From Epiperipatus broadwayi (lineage: Eukaryota; Onychophora; Udeonychophora; Euonychophora; Peripatidae): a stretch of 64,000 nucleotides of DNA. The stretch spans positions 2,172,001-2,236,000 of the forward strand of contig JAQFVV010006310.1 of NCBI GenBank assembly GCA_028023455.1, written 5' to 3'. Position numbers and translations under genes: made by a program. Below, piece after piece: positions 11,013 through 22,455 of the stretch; position 1 is the stretch's first letter, and every line of letters begins with the position of its first letter. Below the pieces are notes generated by a model. That model was not told the origin of the DNA. It saw only the letters and a program-made list of their open reading frames with translations, and did no database searches.

Positions 11013-13949
11013 TTGTAGTTTGAGACTTTTTGTATCTATTTTGTAACTTTTTTTTCCACTTAATAGATTTTTTTAATTTTTTATTATCGTTAATTCTTTT
11101 CTTCTAAACATGACATTTTTAAATATTTTTATATTCTTTCATTTCTTCATATATTGCCTTGAGTTAGTTAAAAATTCATTGTTGAATTGCAGGGGGGTGG
11201 TGGAACCAGTTATTAAAATAGTATCATTTATTTTCTTATTGCTATTTTTAAGTCCAGGTTATCTTCGAAGTCTGTTTATATTTTAAACAATTTATAAGAA
11301 AATTCATTGCAGCATTTTTAAAGATTTGGAAAATTAGCTTTTGATGACATCTTTTTTAATAGTTATTATCTCTATAAGTTTTACTTAATACTAATACTCT
11401 CTCACATCAGAATAGTCTTCTATATTACTAAATTTATTAAAGCTATTTTAGTCTTGGTATATATTTTTTTCTGTTAATCCATGAACTTTATCTGAATAAT
11501 TCTATATACATTTTAGCTTTGGATTTATTTTTTTAATCCTAATATATAAGTTTTTTAAAAATAAAATCCCACAGGTTTATGCTCTATCTATTTTTGCATC
11601 CATAATTAAATTAAGATTCAGCATTTTCATCTAGTAATTATTTTCCGATTACAGAATTAAAATCTTTATTGAGAATTTTAAAATATTTAATTTAACCAAA
11701 ACAGCTACACAAAAATCTTCTATTTTTTCATTCTAATAGAAATTTATTGAAGTATAAAGTTAAATTATCTGTATTTGGTATCTTAAGTTAATTAAATACT
11801 CTTGCCATTATACTGTTGGTATTGTTTTTTATTTGTAATAAATTGCATTTGCTTATGCCTTCATTATTTCTTATTATTTACTGTCAGCTTTTCAAATCAA
11901 TTGCTTCTAGTTTCTTTAACTTCATATAGTCCAGATAATTATGCATTTAACTAAAATGGTAGTTTTTCTTCCAATTCATACATTCTTTCTTCGATTGAAA
12001 ATTATATATAAAAATCTCATCATCAACAAATGGCAGTTTAGACCCATGACCAGAAAATTATTGGCACCCATCTACCTTTGGACACCATTACTGCTTTGAC
12101 TAAAGACTTTACAGTATCCAGAAAGTGAGGAATATAATTTATATTTTGTTTCCCATGATTATAAATATGAAAAAGAATAAGCGTTCACCCACATACCCCA
12201 TTCTACTTGCCTTCTAGAAAATTTAACCTGTGCCTGAGTTTAAAATTATCACATTAGATAAAAAAGACTAGAGTTTCCTTGATTTTAAACTTTATTAATA
12301 AACTTTCGAAACTTCATAAGGTGTATTGGCATGCAAGTATTTATTTTGAAAATAATCATATGCTAATAACAATTGCAATGACAAGAATGTATGGAGTAAG
12401 CATTAGGAATTTTCCATGTTCATTTGGATGGTGATGATTTGTGGTGAAATACTCATTTACTGATATATAATTTAATGGTAGATAATATGCTATGGACTGA
12501 CTATTTTGAAGAAAAAATGAAGGAAAATGATAGAATAAAAATCATTGGAACTTATGGTCCATGAGTTGCTACATGAGTTGCTACATCACTCCGTCATTTT
12601 CAATGCTTGCATTTCTTATGAACTACTGAATAATGAACCATTCAATTATTTTATGGTCTTCATAGTTTAGTATAATAGTAGAATGACGAACTATGAAGAT
12701 CAAGGCCCATGGATTGCAAACAAATTATATGAATTCCAATGCTTAAACTTCTAACTCTTGGTTTATAAATTATTTGATTTTTTTTACATAAATGGTAATT
12801 ATAACCAAGCAATACAATAATAATATTATAAGTTTAAAAAAAATGTTAACTATATATAGGAATATTTTTCTTTTAGATTTTATTTTTGATACACTGACAA
12901 AATGGCCGATACTGGACTTTAAAACCCATGGATTATGGCCCAACTTTGTCACTTCTGATGCTCAAACTTTTTATGAACTTTTAAACAAGAATTATTTTTA
13001 TCCCTTTAAAGTTTGATATATTAGCAGAATGGCAGATTTTAAAGTTTAAAATCTATAGATCATAACTCAGTCATATCTAAGTTCTTGGAATCCCTGATCA
13101 ATAAACCATTTAATTATTTTAAGTTTGAATCTCTATAAATATATAAAATGGATACTGATGAAGTCTAAAAAATTATTGGTGATTTTGAAGTGTTGTGCTG
13201 GTAAATACTTTTATGAATACCAAGTACAATATGGAAATGGTTAAATTGATACTTGATTAGATTATACCTGAATTTTCACAAACATAAATGAGCTAGTTGA
13301 AAATATCTAATTTTGGTTACATAATAAAACAGGTTAATTCATTAGAAAAGTTACAGTGCATAGAAAAGTAGGTGACAAAGGAATAAAAATACAACTAGTA
13401 ATGAGCTAAAAGAATTTCATAACCACAGTAACTATTGTGCCATTGAGCAGTTTGAAAAGCAAATAATAGTTGTTGTGGGCATCATTTTAGCATTAATATG
13501 AGTAATGAGGACTGATAATTATAGATAATGTTTGAAAAACTAAAAACAATAAGCATACAAACCATGGTTATGAAAGTCTAATTTCCCATCAATGCAATCA
13601 TTTTTGTGAATTTTGCAGTAACATTATCAATAGTTGCAGTGTAAATTACAAAATTAAATTTTTTTTTTTATTAAATTCCAGTTTTTTTTAATTTTATATT
13701 TTTCAAATCACTGAACCAGTTGGAATCATTTATACATGTCATATTTTATGAAATAGAACCTTCCATTTCATGCATTCATAAAGATATGTGTCATAATGTT
13801 GCATAATTACTCATTCACAATTTCATGAAGCCAGATGAATAAAGATAAAATGAAGAAAAACCCTTTGTATGTCTATATAAATTTATCATTTAAAAAAAAG
13901 ATTTCGATGCAATTATAAAGATGATACTCTGTAGCTAGTTATAAGTAGT
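11013..13949. other. AT-rich DNA, no clear gene
   Basis: The first 400 bases may be the decayed 5' part of the RTE remnant. Beyond that I see no supported gene. A C/G-richer patch at 12030-12120 and a pair of similar passages around 12650-12720 and 12900-12960 (CCATGGATT words) hint at an old duplication, too diverged to annotate. Confidence 0.4.
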
Positions 13950-13954
13950 TGAAT

Positions 13955-14045
13955 AAAAATAATAATCTTTAACTGAATTTAAAGTTTATATCTGGGCTAG
14001 AGATAATATTTAGTCTAATAAACAATTAGTAATAATCACTAATTT
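13955..14045 (-). repeat. dispersed repeat family R1, copy 1
   Basis: On the minus strand it reads AGTGATTATTACTAATTGTT, TTAGACTAAATATTATCTC, then TAAACTTTAAATTCAGTTAA. The same order of words occurs at 20402, 34926, 43771, 57322 and 57672. Confidence 0.7.
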
Positions 14046-14159
14046 ATTTATCTGAAGTCAATGGGATGAAAGATATAAGTACAAAAAGTTTGACATTTGT
14101 AGATCAAATTGTAGTCACTGATATTAATAAAAACTGAATAAATGATAAGAATATTTGTA

Positions 14160-14300
14160 AAAAATTGTGTTATTGGCCAACTGAAGAGTGCTGGTTCAAC
14201 ATGAAATGCATTTTGGATCATTTATTTATTTTTAGACATATTGAATCATATAGTTCAAGAATGTATGGTGAAGTGGAAATTTTAAATATATATAAATTTT
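14160..14300 (+). repeat. SINE-like repeat with shared core
   Basis: It contains GAGTGCTGGTTCAACATGAA followed by ATGCATTTTGGATCATTTAT and a T-rich stretch. The same core is found on either strand at 18425, 20735, 22320, 28340, 47085, 51015 and 51130. Its right part (ATATAGTTCAAGAATGTATG) also matches 28555-28600. Confidence 0.65.
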
Positions 14301-15650
14301 AAAACAAATTAATTCTCATGTAAAATTTTTAAACAAAGGCAGTTTAAAATATATATAATTTGCAAACAATATTAAGTTATAGGCATATAAATAACATACT
14401 TCAAAAATCAATATAAATTAAAGATTGAAATTGATATTTTTTTTTTAAAAAAAAAAGCTGCTTGTGTGTGTGTGTGTGTGAAATAATTTTACAAAGAATA
14501 CACAGATGAAAATAATAATGATAATATTGTAATAAATAAGTCAATAAAATAGTCATATTTTAGTCACAAATGACACAATTTGGAATGATGTTGTTACAAT
14601 ATTTTTTTTAAAACATATTTTGCTGTGAATATTTTTTTTTTATAAAAATTTACAATTTATTTAGAAATTAATAAATTGAATATGTAATTTGATGAGATAG
14701 GTACCTATTTTTAACCAATATGTGTTTATTTTTCATAAAATAAATTTTTAAAACAATTATAAATAAAAATGTGATTCAAATCATGCCTTTTATGATGGAT
14801 ATATATATATTAACATTTTGTGTCGACTTATTGTACTTAAATAAATACTATTATTAAATCTCTAGTTTTTAAAAATCATTTTTAAAATTATATTTTGTTA
14901 TTTTAATTAATCTAGTCAAATTAAATTACAGATATTTTTTTACAATGACATTTTTTTAACAGAGTTTTTAAAAAACGTGGGGTTTTTTTCATCTATAAAA
15001 ATTTCATTGAAACCAATTAAGCTTGCTAAGTACAGACATAAACTTACACATGCATCTTAAGATTTAATTAAAAATAAAAATATAAATAATTTATAATAAC
15101 CTTGCATCTTATTATTTTTAAACAGTGTTTATCAGCAAATCAAATGCATTAATTTTTTTATTTTTAATTTATTTTATTTATTATTGTTGTAAACATTGGT
15201 AATTAAATATTTTTGTCTTGAGATAAAAAATCAATTCAATTTGGTTTCACACTATTATCTAAATTCTATTCTCAATAGTTGAATTTTGGCTTTGTGTTAC
15301 ACCATACATTTCAGTACCACCAATAGATATATTTCCACCTACTGATTCCTTCCTAATTATACATATTAAAATAAAAGAAATAGAAACTTTCTCCTTTTCT
15401 CTTCTTCTAGAAAATAGTAATTTAGAAGGAGTTTAAACTTTTGAATTAACTTCTAACAGTACTTTTTGAGACACATATAAAAATCAACAGTAGAGACTAT
15501 ATAATAGATTGCTTCAAATTTTGATTACTAGAACTCAAATATTTCGAGTTCTAAATTAAATCTTTTCTAAGATATAGATAATCATTTCATAAATGGATTG
15601 GACATGTTTGATATTTAACATACTAAATTAATACCCTGTTTTACAAACTA

Positions 15651-15815
<165 letters not shown>

Positions 15816-15894
15816 TTTCTGTTATTTGTCTTACCACTTTAATTTTGTTTGCTCTCTGACCCATTAGATTACATTTATATATGATCAATGCACA

Positions 15895-16110
15895 CCAAGG
15901 CTTCTAAACACGGTTATTAATAAGCTTAAGCAATAAAATCCCACTATCGAAAATTGTTCTCTATCTAATTATAGAATCAGACTTGGAACAGGAAAAGACT
16001 ATAAATGGGTATCTCTTTCTCAGATGTTATTCTGTCAATGCATTTTTATTCTATTCTTAGAATATCTTAAAAGTTATCATGCCATATTTCTTTTTCAATC
16101 TATTATATAT
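15895..16110. repeat. dispersed repeat, one of a pair with 26425-26640
   Basis: The words TCTAAACACGGTTATTAATA, AGCTTAAGCAATAA and ATTGTTCTCTATCTAATTAT recur in the same order as TCTAAACACAATCATTATTA, AGCTTAAATCAATAA and ATTGGTCTCTGTCAGATTAC near 26428-26500. Both are followed by a CAATG(C/T)ATTTTTATT word. The family is unknown to me. Confidence 0.5.
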
Positions 16111-16249
16111 AAACCTTTGTAAAAGATAAATCTGATTTTTCAATTATTAAATCAGTTATATTTATTTATTTTAATAAATATTTTAAATATAAAATGTAGC
16201 TTTTATTTTTTAATCAAAGTGTTTTTTCCCATATACCTTTTTTTAATGT

Positions 16250-16600
16250 TGTTTTTTAAAAGATAAAAGTAACCATGAGTTTACCAATCATAGAAATATG
16301 ACATCTCTTTTTTTCATCCACATTTTATAACCATAAGTTAATGTGTGAGCTCTTATTTGACCTAGGTTAATCTGGAAACCTCACTCTTTAGCTAATGACA
16401 CATAGATACCAATATTTCAACTCTTTTGGATGAGTTGGCTACAAATATTTTGCATGGAAAAATCTTAATGTCCATTAATTATATTTTGATCCAAAATATT
16501 TTATTATTGTCATGATTTTACTTTATCAAATGCTTTTCTAAATCTATAAAGCAAATATCGACTTTCTACTGTGCTGCATGATTTGGTTCAATAGAGAGTA
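16250..16600 (-). pseudogene. LINE reverse-transcriptase fragment (motif A region)
   Basis: On the minus strand near 16560-16520 two overlapping frames give CFIDLEK and KAFDKVK, together the RT motif A with its first catalytic aspartate (usual form FxDLEKAFDRV). The frame change falls between them, consistent with loss of one A. Upstream, TIEPNHAAQ-like residues match the segment that often precedes it in jockey/BovB-related elements. Downstream (towards 16350) GFQINLGQ could be the eroded residue of the next motif. No YADD loop is visible. This is a different LINE lineage from the RTE copies, whose motif A reads DYEKAFDS. Short and badly decayed, so the clade is open. Confidence 0.55.
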
Positions 16601-16619
16601 GCAAACTTATGAACAATGA

Positions 16620-16695
16620 ATATTTATTTATATTTGCCTTCTATTACATGAACTTCTTATGGACTCCCAGAGCAATAAATCAATTAACTAATTTT
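16620..16695 (+). repeat. SINE-like tail (family T2)
   Basis: ACATGAACTTCTTATGGACT followed by CCAGAGCAATAAATCAATTA is nearly repeated at 44130-44175 and, on the minus strand, at 34548-34610. Confidence 0.55.
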
Positions 16696-16891
16696 TTAAA
16701 AAAAACTTTTCATTTCTTTTCATTTCTAATAGGATATTAAATATCAAATGCAAATCGCATTTTTGCTTTTATTACATAAACTGCATCATTATCAGATGAA
16801 AATATTATTGGATTATTTTATTTACATAGCATTGAAATTTTTGTTAATATTCAACAAAATATTATATATATATATAATATACAAAACAATG

Positions 16892-17075
16892 TATATATCA
16901 AAATACAGTACAATTTATATAAATTATATTCTTTTAGAAGTACTTTCGACTATACACTTTGTAGTCTTTATCAACTATATAACGTTATATAGTTGATAAA
17001 GACTACAAAGTGTATAGTCGAAAGTACTTCTAAAAGAATATAATTTATATAAATTGTACTGTATTTTGATATATA
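16892..17075. repeat. perfect 184-bp palindrome (92-bp arms, no spacer)
   Basis: The dyad axis lies between 16983 and 16984 inside AACGTT. I checked the arms base by base: positions 16901-16980 are the exact reverse complement of 16987-17066, and the match extends to 16892/17075. Beyond that, homology continues with a small indel for another ~20 bp (AATATACAAAACAAT against AATATACAAATCAAT). Each arm also contains a smaller inverted repeat, GACTA..TAGTC. No coding potential. It could be a fold-back element or an inverted-duplication scar. Confidence 0.95.
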
Positions 17076-17099
17076 TATATTGATTTGTATATTACATAT

Positions 17100-18280
17100 A
17101 TTGTGAAACGAATACAGATATCAAACTTTATTTATTATATATATATATATAGTATTAATTTCATCAAATATGGCTGTTTGAAAGATTGTAAAACTAAAGA
17201 TTAAAATTAATATTATTTACATATTTGTGTGATTTTTAATTAATGATATTTGCAATCTGACTTCTAAAATTATGTATTAAGTCAAGATTCTTCTTAGCTA
17301 ATCAATACCGATTATGTTTTCATATATTCTACCATTACTTATTGGCTATTTATTAATGTTTTATTAAATAATAGATATTCTAAGGCAAAGATATCTTATT
17401 AATAAAGTAAAGAAAATTTGAAAATAAATCATGAACTCAGTATTCATAATTGTTTAAAACTTTCTATGCAAAGTAATACAATTGTAGTTTTTGTGATAAG
17501 TTTACCATTAATAAACTGATCATCTGGGTTTTTTAATTTATCTGAATACCTATTAATCCAAGTCGGTATCGATTTCTAGCTGGCTTAGCTATTTTTAAGT
17601 TGCTTGAACTCTTTACCTTGCTTAGGAACTCTTCTGCTATTTTAAATAAATCTTCCAGCAAAACGAAAAAAACTTAATTTCTATCAAGAGGTATCATTGT
17701 TATCCTAATTTGTTTTAGTAACGTGAATTACATAAAATAATTAAATCAAAAGATGACACCTACCAATCAAAGTATCTTTGCACTATATATACAGTAATAA
17801 AATCGAAACTTATTAGTATCTAAACTTTATAATAATAAATATTCTGTCTTATGTTACAGTTTTAAAAACAGCATCAACAACTATGAATAATATAGATTCT
17901 GTATTAACTAATTAAAACGGACACGCCAAGCAAGCGGAAAACACATGATCTACTAATAGCAATAACGTTTGTCTAATCCAGGTTAATATAGAAGTTGAAT
18001 TATAATTCTTATAACAGTTAGAGTATTAAATTAAAAACAGTTCCATTTTTCGATTAATGTGAGTCTGACAAATACTATTTTTATCAATAAATTTCATTGT
18101 TTAAGATTGCATTATTTGTTTTAATTAATTAGTGCTTGGTAATATCAGAACTGAAATTTTATTTCGATTATTAAATACCATTATATTCCAATGTTTACTT
18201 ATAAGTTTATAAAAATCTTAAAATTGTGTACATACAATCACTTCAGAAAATTGGTGCAATTCATTTAAAATTATTAATAC
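17100..18280. other. AT-rich DNA, no gene seen
   Basis: Nothing recognisable apart from short TA runs near 17135-17150. Confidence 0.5.
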
Positions 18281-18284
18281 ATTG

Positions 18285-18475
18285 TACAGGCTTAGACCTA
18301 TATTTATATATGTAATATATGTGAGATTCGAACTCAGACTTTCACACGACCCACTTACTCTCAGTGCCATCTTATTTTGCTTCCCACTTAATCACACACA
18401 TGTTGAAAAGATAAATAATCACCAATATTCGTATTTCGTGCTAAACCAGCACTCATCATATACTGAATACTTTAT
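18285..18475 (-). repeat. tRNA-derived SINE with shared core
   Basis: On the minus strand it starts with the core (GAGTGCTGGTTTAGCACGAA at 18455-18436), continues CATGTGTGTGATTAAGTGGG, ATAAGATGGCACTGAGAGTA, and ends with a B-box-like GAGTTCGAATCTCAC at about 18334-18320. The order core, then tRNA-like promoter half, is the same as in the 22300-22455 copy. Confidence 0.7.
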
Positions 18476-19839
18476 TTATTATTCAGTACTTTCAGTGGGA
18501 AATAATCGGTCATTTAGATTTTACAATATTAATAATTCCAACTAACATCGTTGTAAATATTTCAGATTATCAATCTACAGATGTTATAATAATGTTTTAT
18601 GCCAAAAAATTAGACAAAATATAATACTATCTGGAATGTATAAATGGATTTTGAACAATGCTTTATTTATAAACTTTAAATAAGTTGATTGGAACTTTTA
18701 ATAAATATATACTTTCATTCTGTTTAGCTTTATTGGTTATTGTAACAAGGATTACTAAAGAATCTAGAACAATACGTAGGTTTTAGATAATACCAGCAAC
18801 CAAAAAAATTAAAATTAAAGTCTGCAAAGATCAATCCTAGGATAAGATGTTTTGAAATAATAAAGATCTATAGATGAAAATTATCGTTGCTTTTGAAGAT
18901 AGAAGATTATTTATAATTTCAATGGAAAAAAAAAATCAGATCATTTTGAAAGACTATAATCAGGTAGAAAACGGCACTATTTGTCATGCAATTAAGTGGC
19001 TGCGAAAGATATCTATTTTCCGTGTTTAGAGGGATTGTGTTTTAAATTCTCTCAGAAGAAATTGACCCAATACATTAACCAATAAAGAAGAAAAACAAAT
19101 AAAAGATAAATCACGCATTATTACATTAAACAAGCAGTATTTGAATAATATGATATATACAAAAATATTAAAAATTAAATAAAAGAAATATAAATAACTT
19201 ATTAATGGAACAAATAAAATATTAAGTCTGGAATGAAACCAGCAAACTTTTATAAAAAATAAGTGATAAAATATAAAAACCTGAAAATCAATTACTTTAT
19301 ATATATAAAAGAAATCAAATGCTTTCAGATTAATTACTAATAAAATATATATAAAATACAACCTATAAGTATTTTGGACTGCAAGTTTTTTTATTGAATG
19401 ATTATCATTCTTAACAATATTTCCTAAATGAATATAATCAGAAAAAGATAACAAGACTAAGAATATAAGTAGAAAATAACGAGAAAAAAAAACGAATTAC
19501 AATTGCTCTGCCAGATTTCTGAACATTCAATTTCTTTGTCATATTTAAGCAGAGAGATTCTGATGCTGAAATATGCAATAAATCATGTTTCAGTTATCAT
19601 TGCACTTTGAAAAGAAAATGCTTTAAAAAAATGGAAATCTACAACAAAAGCAATAATAATAATAAAAAAACTACTTAAAAGAAATACAGATGTAAAGAAA
19701 AATGAAGCTATAAAAAGAAGAAACAAAAGAATATGAAAAAAAAAAGAATTTAAAATGAGCAACAGGATCAAAGAACTATAAATGGATAGTAGAAATTTTA
19801 AGAAGTAAAAATATAACCAGAAAATATACAAGATCATGC

Positions 19840-19987
19840 ATGTGAACCTAAAAATGCAAGAATAGTTTGCAGGGAGAGAAATGACTTTAAGAGAAAAGTT
19901 AAAGAAGCATGTTTTATTGCTATTGATGATAAGGCTATGAATAGGAAAGATGCATGTTACAAAATCTCTAAGAAATGGATCATTTAG
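19840..19987 (+). pseudogene. Penelope-like element, C-terminal fragment of GIY-YIG domain
   Basis: The plus strand reads CEPKNARIVCRERNDFKRKV, then KEACFIAIDDKAMNRKD and ACYKISKKWII before a TAG at 19985-19987. This aligns with the C-terminus of the minus-strand copy ending at 6860 (FEPSSPKIVCIEKNDIKRKI, then REAYFI, INRRD and DISKRW). The nuclease catalytic half and the RT are missing. The downstream 200 bases, including GAAAGCGCTCGGC near 20100 and CCTGATGAAGCTCGG near 20166, probably belong to the element's 3' region. The region between 19020 and 19830 has long minus-strand frames that are only AT-rich noise. Confidence 0.8.
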
Positions 19988-20401
19988 AGCTGACGCATTT
20001 ATTTTCAACTAATTTACATATATCAGCATATTTTAGCATATACCAACATGCTATGCTTATTCTTTGTTGCCCATGATTATGAGAGCTAAGTTCTCTTGAA
20101 AGCGCTCGGCATTATTCTTTAGATATTATAATTATTTTGAGTTTATAATATATTGTTATTTAATCCTGATGAAGCTCGGTTGTGGTTGTTGTGTGCGTAT
20201 TTGCGCATTAAAATTATATATATGTATAGTAAGCACCTGAGTTTAATAATTTCTTTTTAGAAAATAGTTTTATCAAAAAAGAAATGAATTGTAGTGCACA
20301 GATTGGTAAAATCATTCCTCTTACACAATTCATAGTCAAAAATGATAAATGACTACATAAACAATAAAATATAATAAACACACCATCGACTCCATATAAA
20401 T

Positions 20402-20640
20402 GCATTAATGATTATTACTAATCATTTATTAGTCTAGAGATTATCATATCATTCCTAGCTCAGATGTAAACTTCAAACCTAGTTAATGGTTAAAATATAT
20501 GATTTTTTAAAAATGTAACATAAAAACATAGTATTATTAATCTAACTTCATCTCTCATTTTTCACATGTAATATCTTGTTTAAATGTAATTAAAAAATAT
20601 ATTGATCTATATATTCTTGAATCATATGAATAAAAAAAAA
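20402..20640 (+). repeat. dispersed repeat family R1, copy 2
   Basis: GCATTAATGATTATTACTAA, then TTATTAGTCTAGAGATTATC and CTTCAAACCTAGTTAA define this family. A T-rich right part (TTTTTCACATGTAATATCTTG and a GAATAAAAA word) is also shared with the copies at 43771, 57322 and 57672. Confidence 0.75.
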
Positions 20641-20724
20641 AACCGAAAAAGGGACCCAAAATACATTTGTCTGAACTAGCATTAGGCCAAACATTAAACA
20701 AGTGAAGAAGATATGCAAGATATT

Positions 20725-20800
20725 CTGACTTAGGACAACTGATGAATTCTGGTTCAGATTATAAGTTGTCTTTTTCAGATGTTATTATTTATATGTTTCA
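20725..20800 (+). repeat. SINE core fragment
   Basis: ACAACTGATGAATTCTGGTT and CAGATTATAAGTTGTCTTTTT match the start of the shared SINE core (ACTGAAGAATTCTGGATCAG at 47080). The rest has diverged. Confidence 0.5.
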
Positions 20801-22065
20801 AAATTGTGTAACAGAAAGGAAGTTTGAAATGTGTATGGAAGTTAAAAATATATACAGAGCATAGAATACTTCCAGCAATCAATATATATAATACTTTGAG
20901 ATTTAAACTCATACAACTGTTAAATATGTAATTGAAGCACTATCTAGCCATAGCATAAAATAATATTTTTTACAATAAAAAAACAGACCGTCTTCTATAA
21001 TTACCTTATTTTTTAAATCTTTACGAATGTCGGAAACCTAGGCTAGAAAAAAATGAATATTGAAATTTACTGTAATGATGTTTAAAATTAATTGCTGTTA
21101 ACTAATAGGCTGCGAGTTTTCTTAATTTAAGCATTGTCAAGTCTGATTCCAAATAATGAAAATATGCACAATGGCGAATACTTCCAGGGTTTAATATATA
21201 TAATACATCGAGATTAAGACTCATATAACTGTTATAATAGGAAATTGAAATGTCCTCTTGTTATAGTACTCAACAATTTTTACAGATTTCTCTTTTATCG
21301 TAAAATTGTTGTCTTATGTTATTGCTGGAGTATATTTCAATTACCAATTTAATTATATTAGTTATATGAGTTTTAATCTTGAAGTATTTTATATATGCGC
21401 AATAGTTTAAACTTAAATTAAAAACAAAAAGTTAAGACATTTTGCTATTCCAGATAAAAAAATAAATCTAGTTTATCAAACTTTTTTAAATATTTATTTG
21501 TTAAATTTATTATATAAAATGTATACTTTGTTTACGCATTAAAATAAATATTTTTTATTTTCATATTTAACATTGTATATTTGTATGTTTTTTTAAAAAA
21601 AATTTGTATGCCCTTGTCAGTATAGAGAAATTAAACACTCTTTGTGTATGATAAATTTAACTTATCTCTTGTGGCACTTTTTTAATATTAACTTTTAAAA
21701 ATGATTATTATGTCATTTAGTCAGTATTATAATGTCCATTTAAAGTAATTATGTCAATCAGTGATGAGCAGGATGTCCACTACTTTTGTCCTCATCACCT
21801 GTTACAGGTGTATGTTTAAATTTATATTTATTACAATAACCCTATTAATGGTTTATTATTACAGTATTGCGTTTTTTATGATGGATTATTGTCAACTGAA
21901 ATAAATGTTTTTGATTCTGTTCTGTTCTTGATTATATTCTATTTGCTTTATTCTGTACATTATAATTCGCAATATCTTTTTACTCTAAATATATAAATTC
22001 TCAACTTTTTTTTTTATAAATCTTTATTTTATGAGCCATTTCTTTTCCAAATACATGTATATAAT
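20801..22065. other. AT-rich DNA, no gene seen
   Basis: Two passages (about 20870-20960 and 21180-21260) share TCCAGCAATCAATATATATA / TCCAGGGTTTAATATATATA and a following GAGATTTAAACTCATA / GAGATTAAGACTCATA, so they are diverged copies of one repeat; both end in a B-box-like word. Nothing else is supported. Confidence 0.45.
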
Positions 22066-22200
22066 TAGGTGGGATTTGAATTCAGATTTTCAGACTCCCT
22101 ACATCTATCCATTCCATCTTATACAATCGATACACATGCCAACATACAACCAACAAGGACTTTGAGTATTCCATCATCAGATATTTAATGTTATGACTGG
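22065..22200 (-). repeat. tRNA-derived SINE, minus-strand partner of an inverted pair
   Basis: On the minus strand it reads TCGATTGTATAAGATGGAAT, GGATAGATGTAGGGAG, then TGAATTCAAATCCCACC (B-box-like). It is the inverted partner of 22300-22455. Confidence 0.75.
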
Positions 22201-22299
22201 CTGAAGAATTGGCAGGTGGAGAAGATTGAAGTCTGCCCATTAAAGTTTGAAGATTTGCTATCTTAATATAAACTGAGCACTGATTGTATATACGTTTGG

Positions 22300-22455
22300 G
22301 AGATGATCTAGTCTTGATGAGTACTGGTTCAGCATGAAATACGTATAATTGAGATCATTTATTTTTTTCACATGTATGTGGTCATGTATATCGGTTGTAT
22401 AAGATGGAGTGGATAGATGTAGGAACTTGAAAGTCTAAGTTCAAATCCCTTATAA
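22300..22455 (+). repeat. tRNA-derived SINE with core, plus-strand partner
   Basis: The order is core (GAGTACTGGTTCAGCATGAA at about 22319), T-rich stretch with CACATGTATG, then TCGGTTGTATAAGATGGAGT, GGATAGATGTAGGAAC and the B-box-like TAAGTTCAAATCCC at 22437-22450. It gives the clearest full arrangement of this SINE family in the window. Confidence 0.8.

Noticed and set aside
18282-18545. 87-codon plus-strand frame
   Set aside because: Antisense reading through a tRNA-derived SINE.
19026-20008. Two hydrophobic minus-strand frames of ~140 codons that look like membrane proteins
   Set aside because: Phe/Leu/Ile/Tyr-rich frames are expected in the complement of A-rich DNA, and the second is antisense to the Penelope fragment at 19840-19987.
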